Shown here piece by piece: positions 1-8,762 of a stretch of DNA of 64,000 bases (its first letter is position 1; each line of letters begins with the position of its first letter). The translations under genes were made by a program, and so were the position numbers. The notes beneath the pieces were generated by a model. It saw only the letters and a list, made by a program, of their open reading frames with translations, was not told the origin of the DNA and made no database searches. Source of the DNA: Ravibacter sp964559125 (lineage in GTDB: Bacteria > Bacteroidota > Bacteroidia > Cytophagales > Spirosomataceae); the NCBI GenBank assembly GCA_964559125.1, contig CAZLGW010000003.1, positions 1 to 64,000 of the forward strand, in the 5' to 3' direction.

Positions 1-188
1 CGTGAAACTGAGTCGAGCTTAGTTTTGGTAAATGCTATTTCTCTTGCTTTTGCAACAATTTCTGTTTCCTGCAAAGCCAAATCCCCTTTTTGCTGGAAAA
101 ACAAATACCCGAAGATGCCGGCTACCAAGGCAAGAAGGCCCACGAGGATCCAGGGGGCGGAGTTTTGATTTTCTGATGGATTACTCAT
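1..188 (-). CDS. Coiled-coil, single-span membrane protein (3' truncated by window edge)
   Basis: The reading frame opens at ATG 188-186 and runs off the left edge, giving 62 residues. A short polar N-terminus is followed by one hydrophobic segment (about residues 12-30, WILVGLLALVAGIFGYLFF), then a charged, heptad-like stretch ending TKTKLDSVS. This architecture and the end motif match the coiled-coil protein encoded at 36298-37239 (TKSKLDSIS after a single membrane span), so the two are probably paralogues. The function is unknown. The likely topology is a membrane anchor with an extended coiled coil in the periplasm. Confidence 0.7.
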   Translation of the reverse strand, partial: MSNPSENQNSAPWILVGLLALVAGIFGYLFFQQKGDLALQETEIVAKAREIAFTKTKLDSVS

Positions 189-261
189 GTTTTACAACTT
201 GATAAGTTTTTGATTAATAACGTTTCGGGAATTCTAAAAAACCATGCCAATCAGTAGATTC

Positions 262-282
262 AGCAGGAAATGGGTTCCTGCT
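262..282. terminator. Possible hairpin downstream of the phosphoesterase gene
   Basis: AGCAGGAA and TTCCTGCT form a perfect 8-bp stem with a 5-base loop. It lies about 60 bases beyond the stop of the minus-strand gene 346-870. A T-rich run on the minus strand (opposite 236-243) lies some 20 bases further on rather than directly after the stem, so this is a weak terminator candidate. Confidence 0.3.
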
Positions 283-345
283 CGATACAATGCGATAAAG
301 CAGATAAGGGACTTTTCTACATATTTCCCCATATTGCCGGGATTT

Positions 346-870
346 TCAAACAGGCTTCCCCGTCTTTTCTCTGCCCCTCCTGCCAAGCTCTATAACTGCC
401 ATATTGCTTAACTTTCCGTTATCAAGGGTAAATTTCAGTGCCGTTCTCATGTGGTGGAACCCCTCCTGTCCGGCAGCGCCGGGATTGATATATAGCATAT
501 TCCCGAACTGAGGATCGCGCATTACCCGCAGAATATGGGAGTGCCCGCAAATGAATATGGCCGGGGCAGCCGCTTTCAGCTTTTTTCTGACTGCTGGCGT
601 ATACTGGGGCGGATACCCTCCTATATGTGTGATCCAGACGGCGAAGCCTTCCACTTCAAAATTGAGATCGGCTTTTGTAAGCACCTTTATTTCATGCCCG
701 TCTATGTTACCATAGACAGCCCTCAACGGTTTGAATTGCTCCAACTGCGTGATGATCGTAGTATTTCCTATATCGCCTGCATGCCAGATCTCGTCGCAAG
801 CTTCGAAATGCTGAAAAAGAGTGGGATCAAGGTATCCGTGTGTGTCGGAAAGCAGACCGATTTGCTTCAT
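346..870 (-). CDS. YfcE/MJ0936-type metallophosphoesterase
   Basis: A 174-residue protein, the usual length for the small YfcE-like phosphodiesterases of the calcineurin superfamily. Metal-binding motifs are visible in order: DTH near residue 9, GDIG near 32-35, GNIDG near 54, and GHSH near 109-112. These enzymes hydrolyse phosphodiesters in vitro with Mn2+ or Ni2+, and their physiological substrate is usually unknown. There is no signal peptide, so it is cytosolic. It stands alone, divergent from the receptor gene at 1161. The 290 bases between the two hold no gene that I can recognise. Confidence 0.88.
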   Translation of the reverse strand: MKQIGLLSDTHGYLDPTLFQHFEACDEIWHAGDIGNTTIITQLEQFKPLRAVYGNIDGHEIKVLTKADLNFEVEGFAVWITHIGGYPPQYTPAVRKKLKAAAPAIFICGHSHILRVMRDPQFGNMLYINPGAAGQEGFHHMRTALKFTLDNGKLSNMAVIELGRRGREKTGKPV

Positions 871-1160
871 TAGTCAGTTATATAGCGCTGATATTTTAGA
901 GAACGGGCCATGCAGCCATTGGCTTGTTTTGTACATCTGTCTGATAACGGAAGTCCAAAAAGTCCGATTTACTTTTTATTCATTAGGTTAATCGACATTT
1001 TTGCATCCTGCTTCGCACCATTGGCCGTCAGAACGGATCATTACGGGTGAAAGTTGACTAAAATTTATGATTTGTAAAAACAAACCGGAATAGTTCGGCG
1101 TATAGATCAGGAGAACTACCGGGTTGCGGACTGTTTTTGATTTTATTCCAAAATATACTT

Positions 1161-3452
1161 ATGTCAAAGTTTCTTACTGTTTTTTTTCTCTCTATCTCTT
1201 TTGTTTATGCGCAGAAATCAGTTTCAACCATTCGTGGTTATGTTTTCGACGGGGATTCGCATAGCCCTCTTCCGGGAGCGACCATCGTATTGAAGAATAC
1301 TGAAGCCGGCATGACTACCGACGAAAACGGGGCTTTCCGTTTCGAAAACGTGGCAACAGGCAGGTATCTGGTCCAGGCCAGCTTTGTGGGGTATAAAACA
1401 ACCGTGCAACCTGAGATACTGCTCGAGTCGGGGAAAGAGCAGGTGGTTACCTTTTACATGACCCCCGGAGATACGACCCTGAGTGAAGTTGTTGTACACT
1501 ATTTAAAAACAGAAAACCTGAATAATATCTATGAAATAACCAACGAGCAAACGCTCAGGTATGCGGCTACTTACCTTGATCCGGCCCGTGTAGCTACCTC
1601 TCTGCCGGGCGTTGTGGCCGCCGACGACCAGGCCAACGGCATCGTAGTGCGGGGAAACGGGCCTAACAGCACACAATGGCGCCTGGAAGGAGTCGAGATA
1701 GTGAATCCCAATCATTTGTCTAATGCGGGTACTTTCAGCGACCGGGCAACACAGTCAGGTGGCGGCGTCAATATACTGAGCACCCAGCTGTTAGGGACGA
1801 CCAATTTCCTGACCGGAGCCTATGCGGCCAGCTATGGAAATGCGCTGGGAGGTATCATGGACATGCGTTTCAGAAAGGGAAACAACGAACAGAATGAATT
1901 TACCGCCCAGATAGGGCTGATAGGCGTCGACGTTGCGGCAGAAGGTCCGTTCTCGCGTAACGGGAAGGCTTCTTACCTGGCCAACTATCGCTACTCTTTT
2001 ACGGGCATCCTCTCGGCAATGGGAGTGACGCTGGGCGGGGAGGATATGGGTTTCCAGGACCTGTCTTTTAACGTTAATCTTCCTACAAAAAAAGTAGGTG
2101 AATTTACTGTTTTCGGTATGGGAGGTTATAGCAGCAATATTTTCAAGGCGGAGAAGGATGCGTCTGACTGGGAATTTGAGAAAGACGGGTATAACATCAC
2201 TTACAAGAATAAGATGGGGGCTGCGGGTATCACGCATACACTGCCTGTGACGAAGCGTACCTCCCTGCGTTCTACGCTGGCGGTATCGGGGCTGAGCACA
2301 TCGAGGGAAGGCAGCAGGCTGAACCCGGCCAACCCTTCCGAGGTGCTGGCGACGGATATTGATGATATCGAAAAGGTAAAAATGGCTTTTACGACCGCGT
2401 TGAACCACCGTTTCAACGCCAAACACAGGGTGCTGGCCGGAGCTTATGTCTATCATGATACAGATCGCCTCCGGGCCAACCAGAATAGCGGGGAGATGGA
2501 AGGGATTTCGTTTATGCCTTACCTGACCTGGCAGTGGTCCCCGTTTTCGAGATTCCGCACCGAAATAGGCGTCAATTATTTTTATTACGGGTTTAACAAT
2601 AAAGAATCGGTGGAGCCGCGTGGAGCTCTCAAATGGGAAATTGCACCCCGCAACACCATCAGCCTTTCCTACGGATGGCACAGCCAGGCCCAGGCGCCGC
2701 AGGTATACCTCTCGCTTGGCTCCAGGGTATCGAACAACAACCGCTACCTCGACCTGACCAAAGCGAGGCATTACGGGGTGTCGTACGAGTACCGGTTTGC
2801 CAGAAATTCTTCCCTCAAGGTGGAAGGCTACTACCAGGAGCTAAGCAATGTGCCGGTGGCATCGGCAGTTCCTACCTATTCGGTGTTGAATCTTGTGGAA
2901 AACGTAGTGACAAACTCGCTTGTAAATAGAGGACTCGGGCAAAATATGGGGGTGGAAGCCACCTGGAATACCTACCTCGCCAAAGATTTTTACCTGATGC
3001 TGTCGGGATCTGTCTATGACTCTAAATACAAGGGCGTTTCCGGGAGCTGGCGGAGCACCAGGTTTAACGGTAATCATACTTTTGCCGCTACAGGCGGGAA
3101 GGAGATCAGTACGGGGAAAAACTCAATATGGGGGATTAATGCCAAGGTTCTATGGATAGGAGGTTTTCGCGATACTCCCGTCGATGCGACAGCCTCAGCC
3201 AACGCAGGTACGACCGTATACCGTGTAGCCCAGTCCTACACAATCCAGATGAAGGATTATTTCCGTCCCGATCTGCGTATTTACTGGAAGCAGAACAAGG
3301 AAAAGTACAGCACAACGCTCGCTTTGGATATCCAGAATGTATCCAATACCAAAAACGAGGCGTTCAGCTACTACGATACCCGGAAACAACAGATCGTGGT
3401 ACGTAACCAACTGGGGATGATCCCTATTGTCAGCTATAGAGTCGAGTTTTGA
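1161..3452 (+). CDS. TonB-dependent outer-membrane receptor with CarboxypepD-reg domain
   Basis: A 763-residue protein. I chose ATG 1161 over the upstream in-frame TTG at 1137 because it places a signal peptide (MSKFLTVFFLSISFVYAQ) directly at the N-terminus. A carboxypeptidase-regulatory-like beta-sandwich follows (about residues 22-100, with SPLPGATIVLK and TTDENGAFRFENV), then a plug domain (DQANGIVVRGNGPNSTQWRLEG) and a beta-barrel ending in a C-terminal aromatic (VSYRVEF). The protein is shorter than SusC receptors and no SusD lies beside it, which suggests a small ligand such as a metal chelate or cofactor. The stop overlaps the TTG start of the next gene, so the two are probably co-translated. 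Confidence 0.88.
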   Translation: MSKFLTVFFLSISFVYAQKSVSTIRGYVFDGDSHSPLPGATIVLKNTEAGMTTDENGAFRFENVATGRYLVQASFVGYKTTVQPEILLESGKEQVVTFYMTPGDTTLSEVVVHYLKTENLNNIYEITNEQTLRYAATYLDPARVATSLPGVVAADDQANGIVVRGNGPNSTQWRLEGVEIVNPNHLSNAGTFSDRATQSGGGVNILSTQLLGTTNFLTGAYAASYGNALGGIMDMRFRKGNNEQNEFTAQIGLIGVDVAAEGPFSRNGKASYLANYRYSFTGILSAMGVTLGGEDMGFQDLSFNVNLPTKKVGEFTVFGMGGYSSNIFKAEKDASDWEFEKDGYNITYKNKMGAAGITHTLPVTKRTSLRSTLAVSGLSTSREGSRLNPANPSEVLATDIDDIEKVKMAFTTALNHRFNAKHRVLAGAYVYHDTDRLRANQNSGEMEGISFMPYLTWQWSPFSRFRTEIGVNYFYYGFNNKESVEPRGALKWEIAPRNTISLSYGWHSQAQAPQVYLSLGSRVSNNNRYLDLTKARHYGVSYEYRFARNSSLKVEGYYQELSNVPVASAVPTYSVLNLVENVVTNSLVNRGLGQNMGVEATWNTYLAKDFYLMLSGSVYDSKYKGVSGSWRSTRFNGNHTFAATGGKEISTGKNSIWGINAKVLWIGGFRDTPVDATASANAGTTVYRVAQSYTIQMKDYFRPDLRIYWKQNKEKYSTTLALDIQNVSNTKNEAFSYYDTRKQQIVVRNQLGMIPIVSYRVEF

Positions 3453-4423
3453 AAGCCGTATTAGTAAAAGTAGCGGGAGGGATAGAGCAGCTGTACCTGG
3501 GAGAGGCAGAACGGCCGGTTCCGGGTCCGGATGAGCTGCTCGTACGTGTAGCGGCTGCTGCGCTCAACAGGGCTGATCTTTTGCAGCGGGAAGGGAAATA
3601 CCCCCCGCCTGCCGGTGCAAGCCCGGTTTTGGGCCTTGAATTTGCCGGAACTGTGGAGGAAAAGGGGCCTGGGGTAAACGGATGGAGCATAGGGGAAAGA
3701 GTCTTCGGACTTGTACCCGGAGGAGCCCAGGCAGAGTGGGTTGTCATTCATAAGGAGATGGCGCTCAGGATGCCGGAAGGTATGAGCTTTGAGGAGTGCG
3801 CGGCTATTCCGGAGGTTTTCCTGACGGCTTTCCAGTCCCTGGTATGGCATGGAGAAATGAAAAAGGGAGAAAAAGTCCTTATTCATGCCGGTGCAAGCGG
3901 AGTAGGTACCGCTGCAATCCAGCTTGTGAAGCTGATGGGGGCCGAGGCTTTTGTCAGCGCTTCAGCCGCGAAGCACAGGGCATGCCTGGATTTAGGGGCA
4001 GCGGCAGTTGTTGACTACAGGGAGCCCGGTTTCTGGGAGATGCTCAGCGAGATTACAGGTGGAGTGGATGTCATTGTAGACCCGGTTGGAGGCGGGTACT
4101 TTCCGGAAAATTTAAAGCTTCTGAATGTAGACGGGCGACTGGTGATGCTGGCTGTAATGGGAGGTATGAGGGCCGGAGATGTCCACATAGGACAGATTGT
4201 TTTCAAACGGTTGAAGATAACAGGTTCTACTCTCCGCTCCCGGCCGTTGGACTACCAGGTCGCGCTTGCCAGAGCTTTTTGGGAAAGATGTGGAAAGGAG
4301 TTTGCCGGCGGCCGCCTGAAGCCTGTTATAGACCGGGTTTTTGACTGGAAAGAGGTAAGAGAAGCCCACCGGTATATGGAAGCCAATCTTAATATTGGGA
4401 AGGTCTTGTTAAAAGTTACCTGA
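3449..4423 (+). CDS. NAD(P)H-quinone oxidoreductase, zeta-crystallin/PIG3 type
   Basis: A 324-residue zinc-free medium-chain dehydrogenase/reductase. The GroES-like N-terminal half carries AALNRADLLQREGKYPPP (about residues 34-51). The Rossmann half carries the NADP-binding motif HAGASGVGTAAIQLVK (about 149-164). It starts with TTG at 3449: the family normally begins MKAV, exactly what this codon gives, and the TTG overlaps the TGA of the upstream receptor by four bases. Family members reduce quinones with NADPH in the cytosol. Coupling to an outer-membrane receptor is unusual and may only reflect shared transcription. Confidence 0.88.
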   Translation: MKAVLVKVAGGIEQLYLGEAERPVPGPDELLVRVAAAALNRADLLQREGKYPPPAGASPVLGLEFAGTVEEKGPGVNGWSIGERVFGLVPGGAQAEWVVIHKEMALRMPEGMSFEECAAIPEVFLTAFQSLVWHGEMKKGEKVLIHAGASGVGTAAIQLVKLMGAEAFVSASAAKHRACLDLGAAAVVDYREPGFWEMLSEITGGVDVIVDPVGGGYFPENLKLLNVDGRLVMLAVMGGMRAGDVHIGQIVFKRLKITGSTLRSRPLDYQVALARAFWERCGKEFAGGRLKPVIDRVFDWKEVREAHRYMEANLNIGKVLLKVT

Positions 4424-4441
4424 AAACCGGTTCGATATCGT

Positions 4442-4449
4442 TATTTTTG
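4442..4449 (+). promoter_or_regulatory. Bacteroidetes -7 box upstream of the M20 gene
   Basis: TATTTTTG matches TAnnTTTG exactly and lies 52 bases upstream of ATG 4502. No TTG sits at the usual 19-21 base spacing, so only the -7 element is supported. Confidence 0.4.
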
Positions 4450-4501
4450 TATAAAATAACGAATTCAATTATTATCAATTCTCTTACCCCTGCGGGCTAT
4501 C

Positions 4502-5695
4502 ATGAGTGTTTTAGAAAAGATCCAGAACTTATCCAGGCTCTATGCAAACGATGCCGTTGCCAACCGCCGTCATCTGCACATGCATCCCGAGCTTTCATTC
4601 GAAGAATATAAAACTGCTGAATTTGTAGCTAAAGAACTGAATGCCATCGGCTTAAAGCCGGTGGAAGGCATTGCCGGAACCGGGTTGTCGGTTACTATCG
4701 AGGGTAAGAATCCAGGGAAAAAAGTAGTGGGCCTGAGAGCGGATATGGATGCGCTTCCTATTCTTGAAGCCAATGATGTGCCGTATAAATCGCAGAACCC
4801 GGGCGTCATGCATGCCTGCGGGCACGATGTCCATACTTCGTCGCTCCTGGCTACCGCCCGTATTCTCAACGGGATAAAAGATGAGTTTGAGGGAACAGTC
4901 AAACTGGTGTTTCAGCCCGCCGAGGAAAAAGCTCCGGGAGGGGCATCGCTCATGATCCGTGAAGGTGTTTTGCAGAACCCTGCGCCGGTCAGTATGCTCG
5001 GACAGCACGTTGCGCCCAATATCCCGGTCGGGAAAATAGGATTCAGGGAAGGGATGTATATGGCGAGCACCGATGAGCTTTTCCTGACCGTAAAAGGAAA
5101 AGGGGGGCACGGGGCTATGCCCGACCAGGTGATCGACCCGGTGCTGATCGCCTCGCATGTCATAGTCGGTCTGCAGCAGATCATCAGCCGGAACAGGAAG
5201 CCTTCTAATCCTTCGGTGCTTTCTTTCGGCCGGTTTATAGCAGACGGCGTTACGAATGTTATTCCCAATGAAGTCACGATCCAGGGGACCTGGCGCTGTA
5301 TGGACGAGGAATGGCGTGCAGACGGCCTGCAGCGTATCAGGAAAATGGCTGAAGGAATTGCCGAATCTATGGGCGCTTCCTGTATCGTGGACGTTGTAAA
5401 AGGCTACCCTTTCCTGAAAAATGACCCTGAGCTTACGCGCCGGACCCGCCAGGCGGCGGTAGCCTATATGGGAGAGGAGAATGTCATCGATCTCGATCTG
5501 TGGATGGCAGGAGAGGATTTCGCTTTTTACTCGCAGGTTGTGGATTCGTGCTTTTACCGGCTGGGGACCAGAAATGAGGAAAAAGGGATCATATCAGGGG
5601 TCCATACGCCGACTTTTGATGTAGATGAGCATTCGCTCACAATCGGGCCCGGCCTGATGGCGTGGCTTGCTTTGGAGGAGCTTAAAAACGGGTAG
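4502..5695 (+). CDS. M20-family amidohydrolase (N-acyl-amino-acid/hippurate hydrolase type)
   Basis: A 397-residue dinuclear-metal peptidase of the M20D/amidohydrolase group. Visible motifs: HMHPELSFEE near residue 26, the metal and catalytic-aspartate region RADMDALP near 79, MHACGHDVHTSS near 101-112, the general-base region FQPAEEKAPGG near 138-148, and a late metal histidine in GVHTPTFDVDE. The dimerisation lid domain lies between about residues 190 and 300. The family releases free amino acids from N-acyl or N-aminobenzoyl conjugates. There is no signal peptide, so it is cytosolic. It is transcribed alone. Confidence 0.88.
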   Translation: MSVLEKIQNLSRLYANDAVANRRHLHMHPELSFEEYKTAEFVAKELNAIGLKPVEGIAGTGLSVTIEGKNPGKKVVGLRADMDALPILEANDVPYKSQNPGVMHACGHDVHTSSLLATARILNGIKDEFEGTVKLVFQPAEEKAPGGASLMIREGVLQNPAPVSMLGQHVAPNIPVGKIGFREGMYMASTDELFLTVKGKGGHGAMPDQVIDPVLIASHVIVGLQQIISRNRKPSNPSVLSFGRFIADGVTNVIPNEVTIQGTWRCMDEEWRADGLQRIRKMAEGIAESMGASCIVDVVKGYPFLKNDPELTRRTRQAAVAYMGEENVIDLDLWMAGEDFAFYSQVVDSCFYRLGTRNEEKGIISGVHTPTFDVDEHSLTIGPGLMAWLALEELKNG

Positions 5696-5755
5696 CATCA
5701 TCCGTCTTTGATATACCTTCGGCTGCAGAATTTACTAAATTAACCTTTCCGGATC

Positions 5756-6262
5756 ATGAAAATCCGACTGCTTGTTTTATCGATGTGTCTGCTGGCAGCT
5801 TCCTGTAAAGAAAAGATGCGGGAAGAAATGCAGCTTATTCTCCGTAACGGGACTGATTACCATATGGCAATAAAAATGTATCCCCAGATTGAATATGCAT
5901 CCAGCGGGAGCACGTATAAAATGTCTGATAAGGGAAGCGGCTATCTTAGCACGGATTTCAACCTAGCGCCCGGAGGTAGGAACATATTGTTCTATTCCAG
6001 TAATATAAACCAGCTTCCGGAGGCTCTTTTCGCAAAATTATTTAAAGGTATATCAGCCGGGGTGACAACGACAGAGGGTGAGCATCACATCCAGATTGAT
6101 CAGAACGGGCAAAAAGGGTACCTGAAAGATCCTTCGAAAGACGGAGCTGGATGGGCTTATGAAGTTATGGAAACAGAGAGGCCGACGCAACTCAAGAGTA
6201 ACCCGGTCAGGGTACATCAATATACATTTACTATTACGGAGGATAATTTCGATCTTCAGTGA
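5756..6262 (+). CDS. Hypothetical lipoprotein
   Basis: A 168-residue protein with a lipoprotein signal peptide: MKIRLLVLSMCLLAASC has a lipobox with the acylated cysteine at residue 17. The mature part is a small mixed alpha/beta domain without motifs I recognise. The phrase MQLILRNGTDYHMAIKMYP suggests a beta-sandwich that begins right after the anchor. It ends 34 bases before the PgeF-like gene on the same strand, so the two may be co-transcribed. No function is assigned. Confidence 0.75.
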   Translation: MKIRLLVLSMCLLAASCKEKMREEMQLILRNGTDYHMAIKMYPQIEYASSGSTYKMSDKGSGYLSTDFNLAPGGRNILFYSSNINQLPEALFAKLFKGISAGVTTTEGEHHIQIDQNGQKGYLKDPSKDGAGWAYEVMETERPTQLKSNPVRVHQYTFTITEDNFDLQ

Positions 6263-6296
6263 TCCTTTAAGCACATTTGAGATATCCATAGTCCCG

Positions 6297-7046
6297 ATGA
6301 AGCTTGAACTTGAAAGGCCGGTTATAGCGGAAAGCTTCCCCGGACTGACAATGGTGCAGAGTACGCGTTACGGAGGTATAAGCAAGGGGCCGTACGGCGA
6401 GCTTAACCTGGGGCTGAACACCGGCGATGATAAAGAGGTAGTCGCCGAAAACAGGAGAAGGTTCTGGTCTGCACTGGGGATCTCGGAAGCTCGTACGGCA
6501 GGTGGATACCAGGTTCATGGCAGTGAAATAAAAGTTGTAGACAAACCCGGCTACTTTGACGGACACGACGCGTTTGTGACGAATCGGCCCGATCTTTTCC
6601 TGAGCGTCACCGTTGCCGATTGTGTTCCTGTGCTCATTTTTGACCCGGTGAAAAAGGCAATCGCTGCAATTCATGCCGGCTGGCGCGGAACTGTCGCACA
6701 GATCGCAGCAAAAACAGTAGCATCGCTTCAGAAAGAATTTGGCACCGATCCCGCAGACTGTATAGCGTATATCGGGACCTGTATTGGTTTTGATTCATTC
6801 GAGGTCAGCGAGGAGGTAGCTATGGAATTCGACCCTGAATTGTGGAAGAAAGCCGGAAGCTCCGGTAAATACCTGGTCGATCTGAAGGAGGCTAATAAGA
6901 GGCAGTTGCTGTGGACGGGAGTGATGGGGGGCTCGATAGAAATATCACCGTTTTGTACGGTAACGAGGCACGATCGTTTTTTTTCTTTCCGGAAGGAGGG
7001 AGGAGTTACGGGGAGGATGCTGGCTGTAATCGGGATGAGCTTTTAG
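6297..7046 (+). CDS. pgeF: Peptidoglycan editing factor PgeF / YfiH-type multicopper oxidase family
   Basis: The frame is open further upstream, but ATG 6297 gives a 249-residue protein of normal family length beginning directly at the conserved fold. Family signatures are present: VTVADCVPVLIFDP (about residues 102-115), the zinc-binding HAGWRGTVAQIAA (about 126-138), and CIGFDSFEVSEEV with a conserved cysteine. Members (PF02578) are known as laccase-domain, purine nucleosidase or adenosine deaminase-like enzymes. In E. coli, YfiH removes wrongly incorporated L-Ser from muropeptide precursors. The 3' end overlaps the convergent metallopeptidase gene by four bases. Confidence 0.85.
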   Translation: MKLELERPVIAESFPGLTMVQSTRYGGISKGPYGELNLGLNTGDDKEVVAENRRRFWSALGISEARTAGGYQVHGSEIKVVDKPGYFDGHDAFVTNRPDLFLSVTVADCVPVLIFDPVKKAIAAIHAGWRGTVAQIAAKTVASLQKEFGTDPADCIAYIGTCIGFDSFEVSEEVAMEFDPELWKKAGSSGKYLVDLKEANKRQLLWTGVMGGSIEISPFCTVTRHDRFFSFRKEGGVTGRMLAVIGMSF

Positions 7047-8110
7047 AAGAACTGGTTGCTCCACATGCGGCACAGGTTATGAATGAAGGAGAGCTTTTCC
7101 GCTACCTTGGGCGAAATGTAAAAAGTATAAAAATCCTTATGGCCCATACTCCGGTTGAGATTATTGAGCGCTATCGACATGGGAACCCATATAGCGATGA
7201 TACGCTGAAAATCTTCGGTTGTGTAAGGATTTTCTGCCATACCGGCCGTTAATCCCGGGTGGGCTTCGTAGGTAGGTTTGAGCTCCATGCCGAACGACCA
7301 GGCCGTTTCCATTGAATCGAGGATGTGGAGATAGTTGGCCCAGGTTTCGGCCCAGTCCTCCCAGGGATGGGCGCTGGCATATTCGCTGATGTACTGTTCG
7401 TCCCAGCCCGGAGGCGCTCCTTTTTCATAATACCTTTGTAACGCTTCAGAGTATCCGGTTTCCTCGTTTCCGAACAACGCTCTGAACGGGCCCAGGAAAC
7501 CACCATCCCTGACCAGGCGATTCCAGTAAAAGTGTCCTGACTCGTGCCGGAAATGACCCAGGACCGTCCGGTATTTTTCACCCATTTTCAACTGGGTGAT
7601 ATACCGGTGGATTTCGTCGGCTTCTTCGACGTTGATGGTAATCACGCCGTTGAGGTGCCCGGTCAGTACGGGCTGGTTCGAAAACTCACTGGAAAGAAAT
7701 TCAAACTGAAGGCCGGAATCCTGCTGGCCGCCCGTTTGCCTGAACGGCAGTTTAAGGCTTAGCAGGGAATAGATGAGCCGCTTTTTTGCAGCTTCGAGCT
7801 GATGCCATCTGGCGGTATTCCCGGCTATGGTAAGATTGGGAATGGTTTTGTTCAAACGACAGGATATGCAGAATTCCTCGTGGCTATCGGCCCTCGATAG
7901 CCAGTTGCAGGAAATAACGTCTTTATTGCCGCAATAACGAAGCTTTTCTTCCGGGGACTGGGAGTTGTGATAAAGGTTGGGACCTTCCTTCACAAGTGAG
8001 ACCATAGCCATTCTGCGGGTATCGAACCCGATCTCCATGCCGCAGACCACACACCGGTCATTTTCGAAATAGAGCGTATTTTTACAATGACTGCAGGTGA
8101 AAAGCCTCAT
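7043..8110 (-). CDS. Putative zinc-binding metallopeptidase with N-terminal zinc ribbon
   Basis: A 355-residue protein. The N-terminus is a zinc ribbon with two CxxC pairs (CSHC near residues 5-8, CVVC near 21-24). A second cysteine-containing strip (CNW, CISC near 68-81) follows. The central domain has a gluzincin-type motif, HESGHFYW (HExxH-like with S replacing E, about residues 189-196). The remainder is an alpha-helical domain rich in Trp. This arrangement matches the COG4307 / PF10005 family, which has no established substrate. There is no signal peptide. It is the last gene of a three-gene minus-strand run (8763, 8116, 7043) spaced by 5 bases each. Confidence 0.8.
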   Translation of the reverse strand: MRLFTCSHCKNTLYFENDRCVVCGMEIGFDTRRMAMVSLVKEGPNLYHNSQSPEEKLRYCGNKDVISCNWLSRADSHEEFCISCRLNKTIPNLTIAGNTARWHQLEAAKKRLIYSLLSLKLPFRQTGGQQDSGLQFEFLSSEFSNQPVLTGHLNGVITINVEEADEIHRYITQLKMGEKYRTVLGHFRHESGHFYWNRLVRDGGFLGPFRALFGNEETGYSEALQRYYEKGAPPGWDEQYISEYASAHPWEDWAETWANYLHILDSMETAWSFGMELKPTYEAHPGLTAGMAENPYTTEDFQRIIAIWVPMSIALNNLNRSMGHKDFYTFYISPKVAEKLSFIHNLCRMWSNQFF

Positions 8111-8115
8111 GTTTG

Positions 8116-8757
8116 TCAGGAAACAATATGCAGGCTTCCGAAATGCTGCGGACGGTGAAAAGCCGGTACCTCGCCGCTCATCGTAGGGCTCCAGCAGAGG
8201 AAGTCACAGTTACCGGGATCGCATTCCCAGTTTTCTGCACCCGGTTCGGTGCGAAGTACGATCCTGTAGAAGTTGAGCCTGAAGACCGGGCTTTGGCTGC
8301 TTCCAAGCAGCGATAAAGGGATGGAAATAGTACCACTCCAGCTGTCTTCCGCACGCGCCACTTCGTGCCGGATCCGATGGGTATCGTGATCGAGCATAGT
8401 CAGGTTATCCGGACCCATGCCCGCTTCGTTGTCCACCCAGGCGGCAAAGAACGCATTGTTGGGGTTGATCTCGAGCTCCAGGTAGCGTTTAGGGGTTTCT
8501 TCGCCCGCGGCGATAAATACTTCAAAGACTTCCTGCCGCCACAGGTCGGTATTGTGTTCGGTATAGGTGTTCAGGCCCAGGAAAGGATTGTCCAGGCACT
8601 CAAAATCAACGGTGAGAACCCCGTTGACGGCAGTCAGCCGGACATGGGTACGCTGTTTGCCCGGCGTTCCATCGGTAGCATGAAAAAAAACAGGCTGGTT
8701 AAGGTCAAAGGTCCTGGCCTGTTGCAGGGTTATTGCATGGCTGTGATCTTGCGGCAT
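8116..8757 (-). CDS. Carbohydrate-binding family 9-like (CBM9/DOMON) protein
   Basis: A 213-residue single-domain beta-sandwich. Motifs typical of the CBM9-like domain are FECLDNPF, DLWRQEVFEVFI, YLELEINPNNAFFAAWVD and FRLNFYRI (about residues 50-180). No signal peptide or catalytic domain is attached, which is common for the stand-alone Bacteroidetes members of this family. The ligand is unknown. It lies 5 bases downstream of the lipoprotein gene and 5 bases upstream of the metallopeptidase gene, so the three form a transcription unit. Confidence 0.8.
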   Translation of the reverse strand: MPQDHSHAITLQQARTFDLNQPVFFHATDGTPGKQRTHVRLTAVNGVLTVDFECLDNPFLGLNTYTEHNTDLWRQEVFEVFIAAGEETPKRYLELEINPNNAFFAAWVDNEAGMGPDNLTMLDHDTHRIRHEVARAEDSWSGTISIPLSLLGSSQSPVFRLNFYRIVLRTEPGAENWECDPGNCDFLCWSPTMSGEVPAFHRPQHFGSLHIVS

Positions 8758-8762
8758 TGTAC

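Noticed and set aside
871..1160. Search for a promoter or small RNA between the phosphoesterase and receptor genes
   Set aside because: No TAnnTTTG with a correctly spaced TTG was found; the nearest (CATTTTTG near 997) departs from the consensus.
1791..2771. Minus-strand open frame of 326 codons
   Set aside because: It lies wholly inside the TonB-dependent receptor gene, has no family motifs, and is biased in composition as expected for an antisense shadow.
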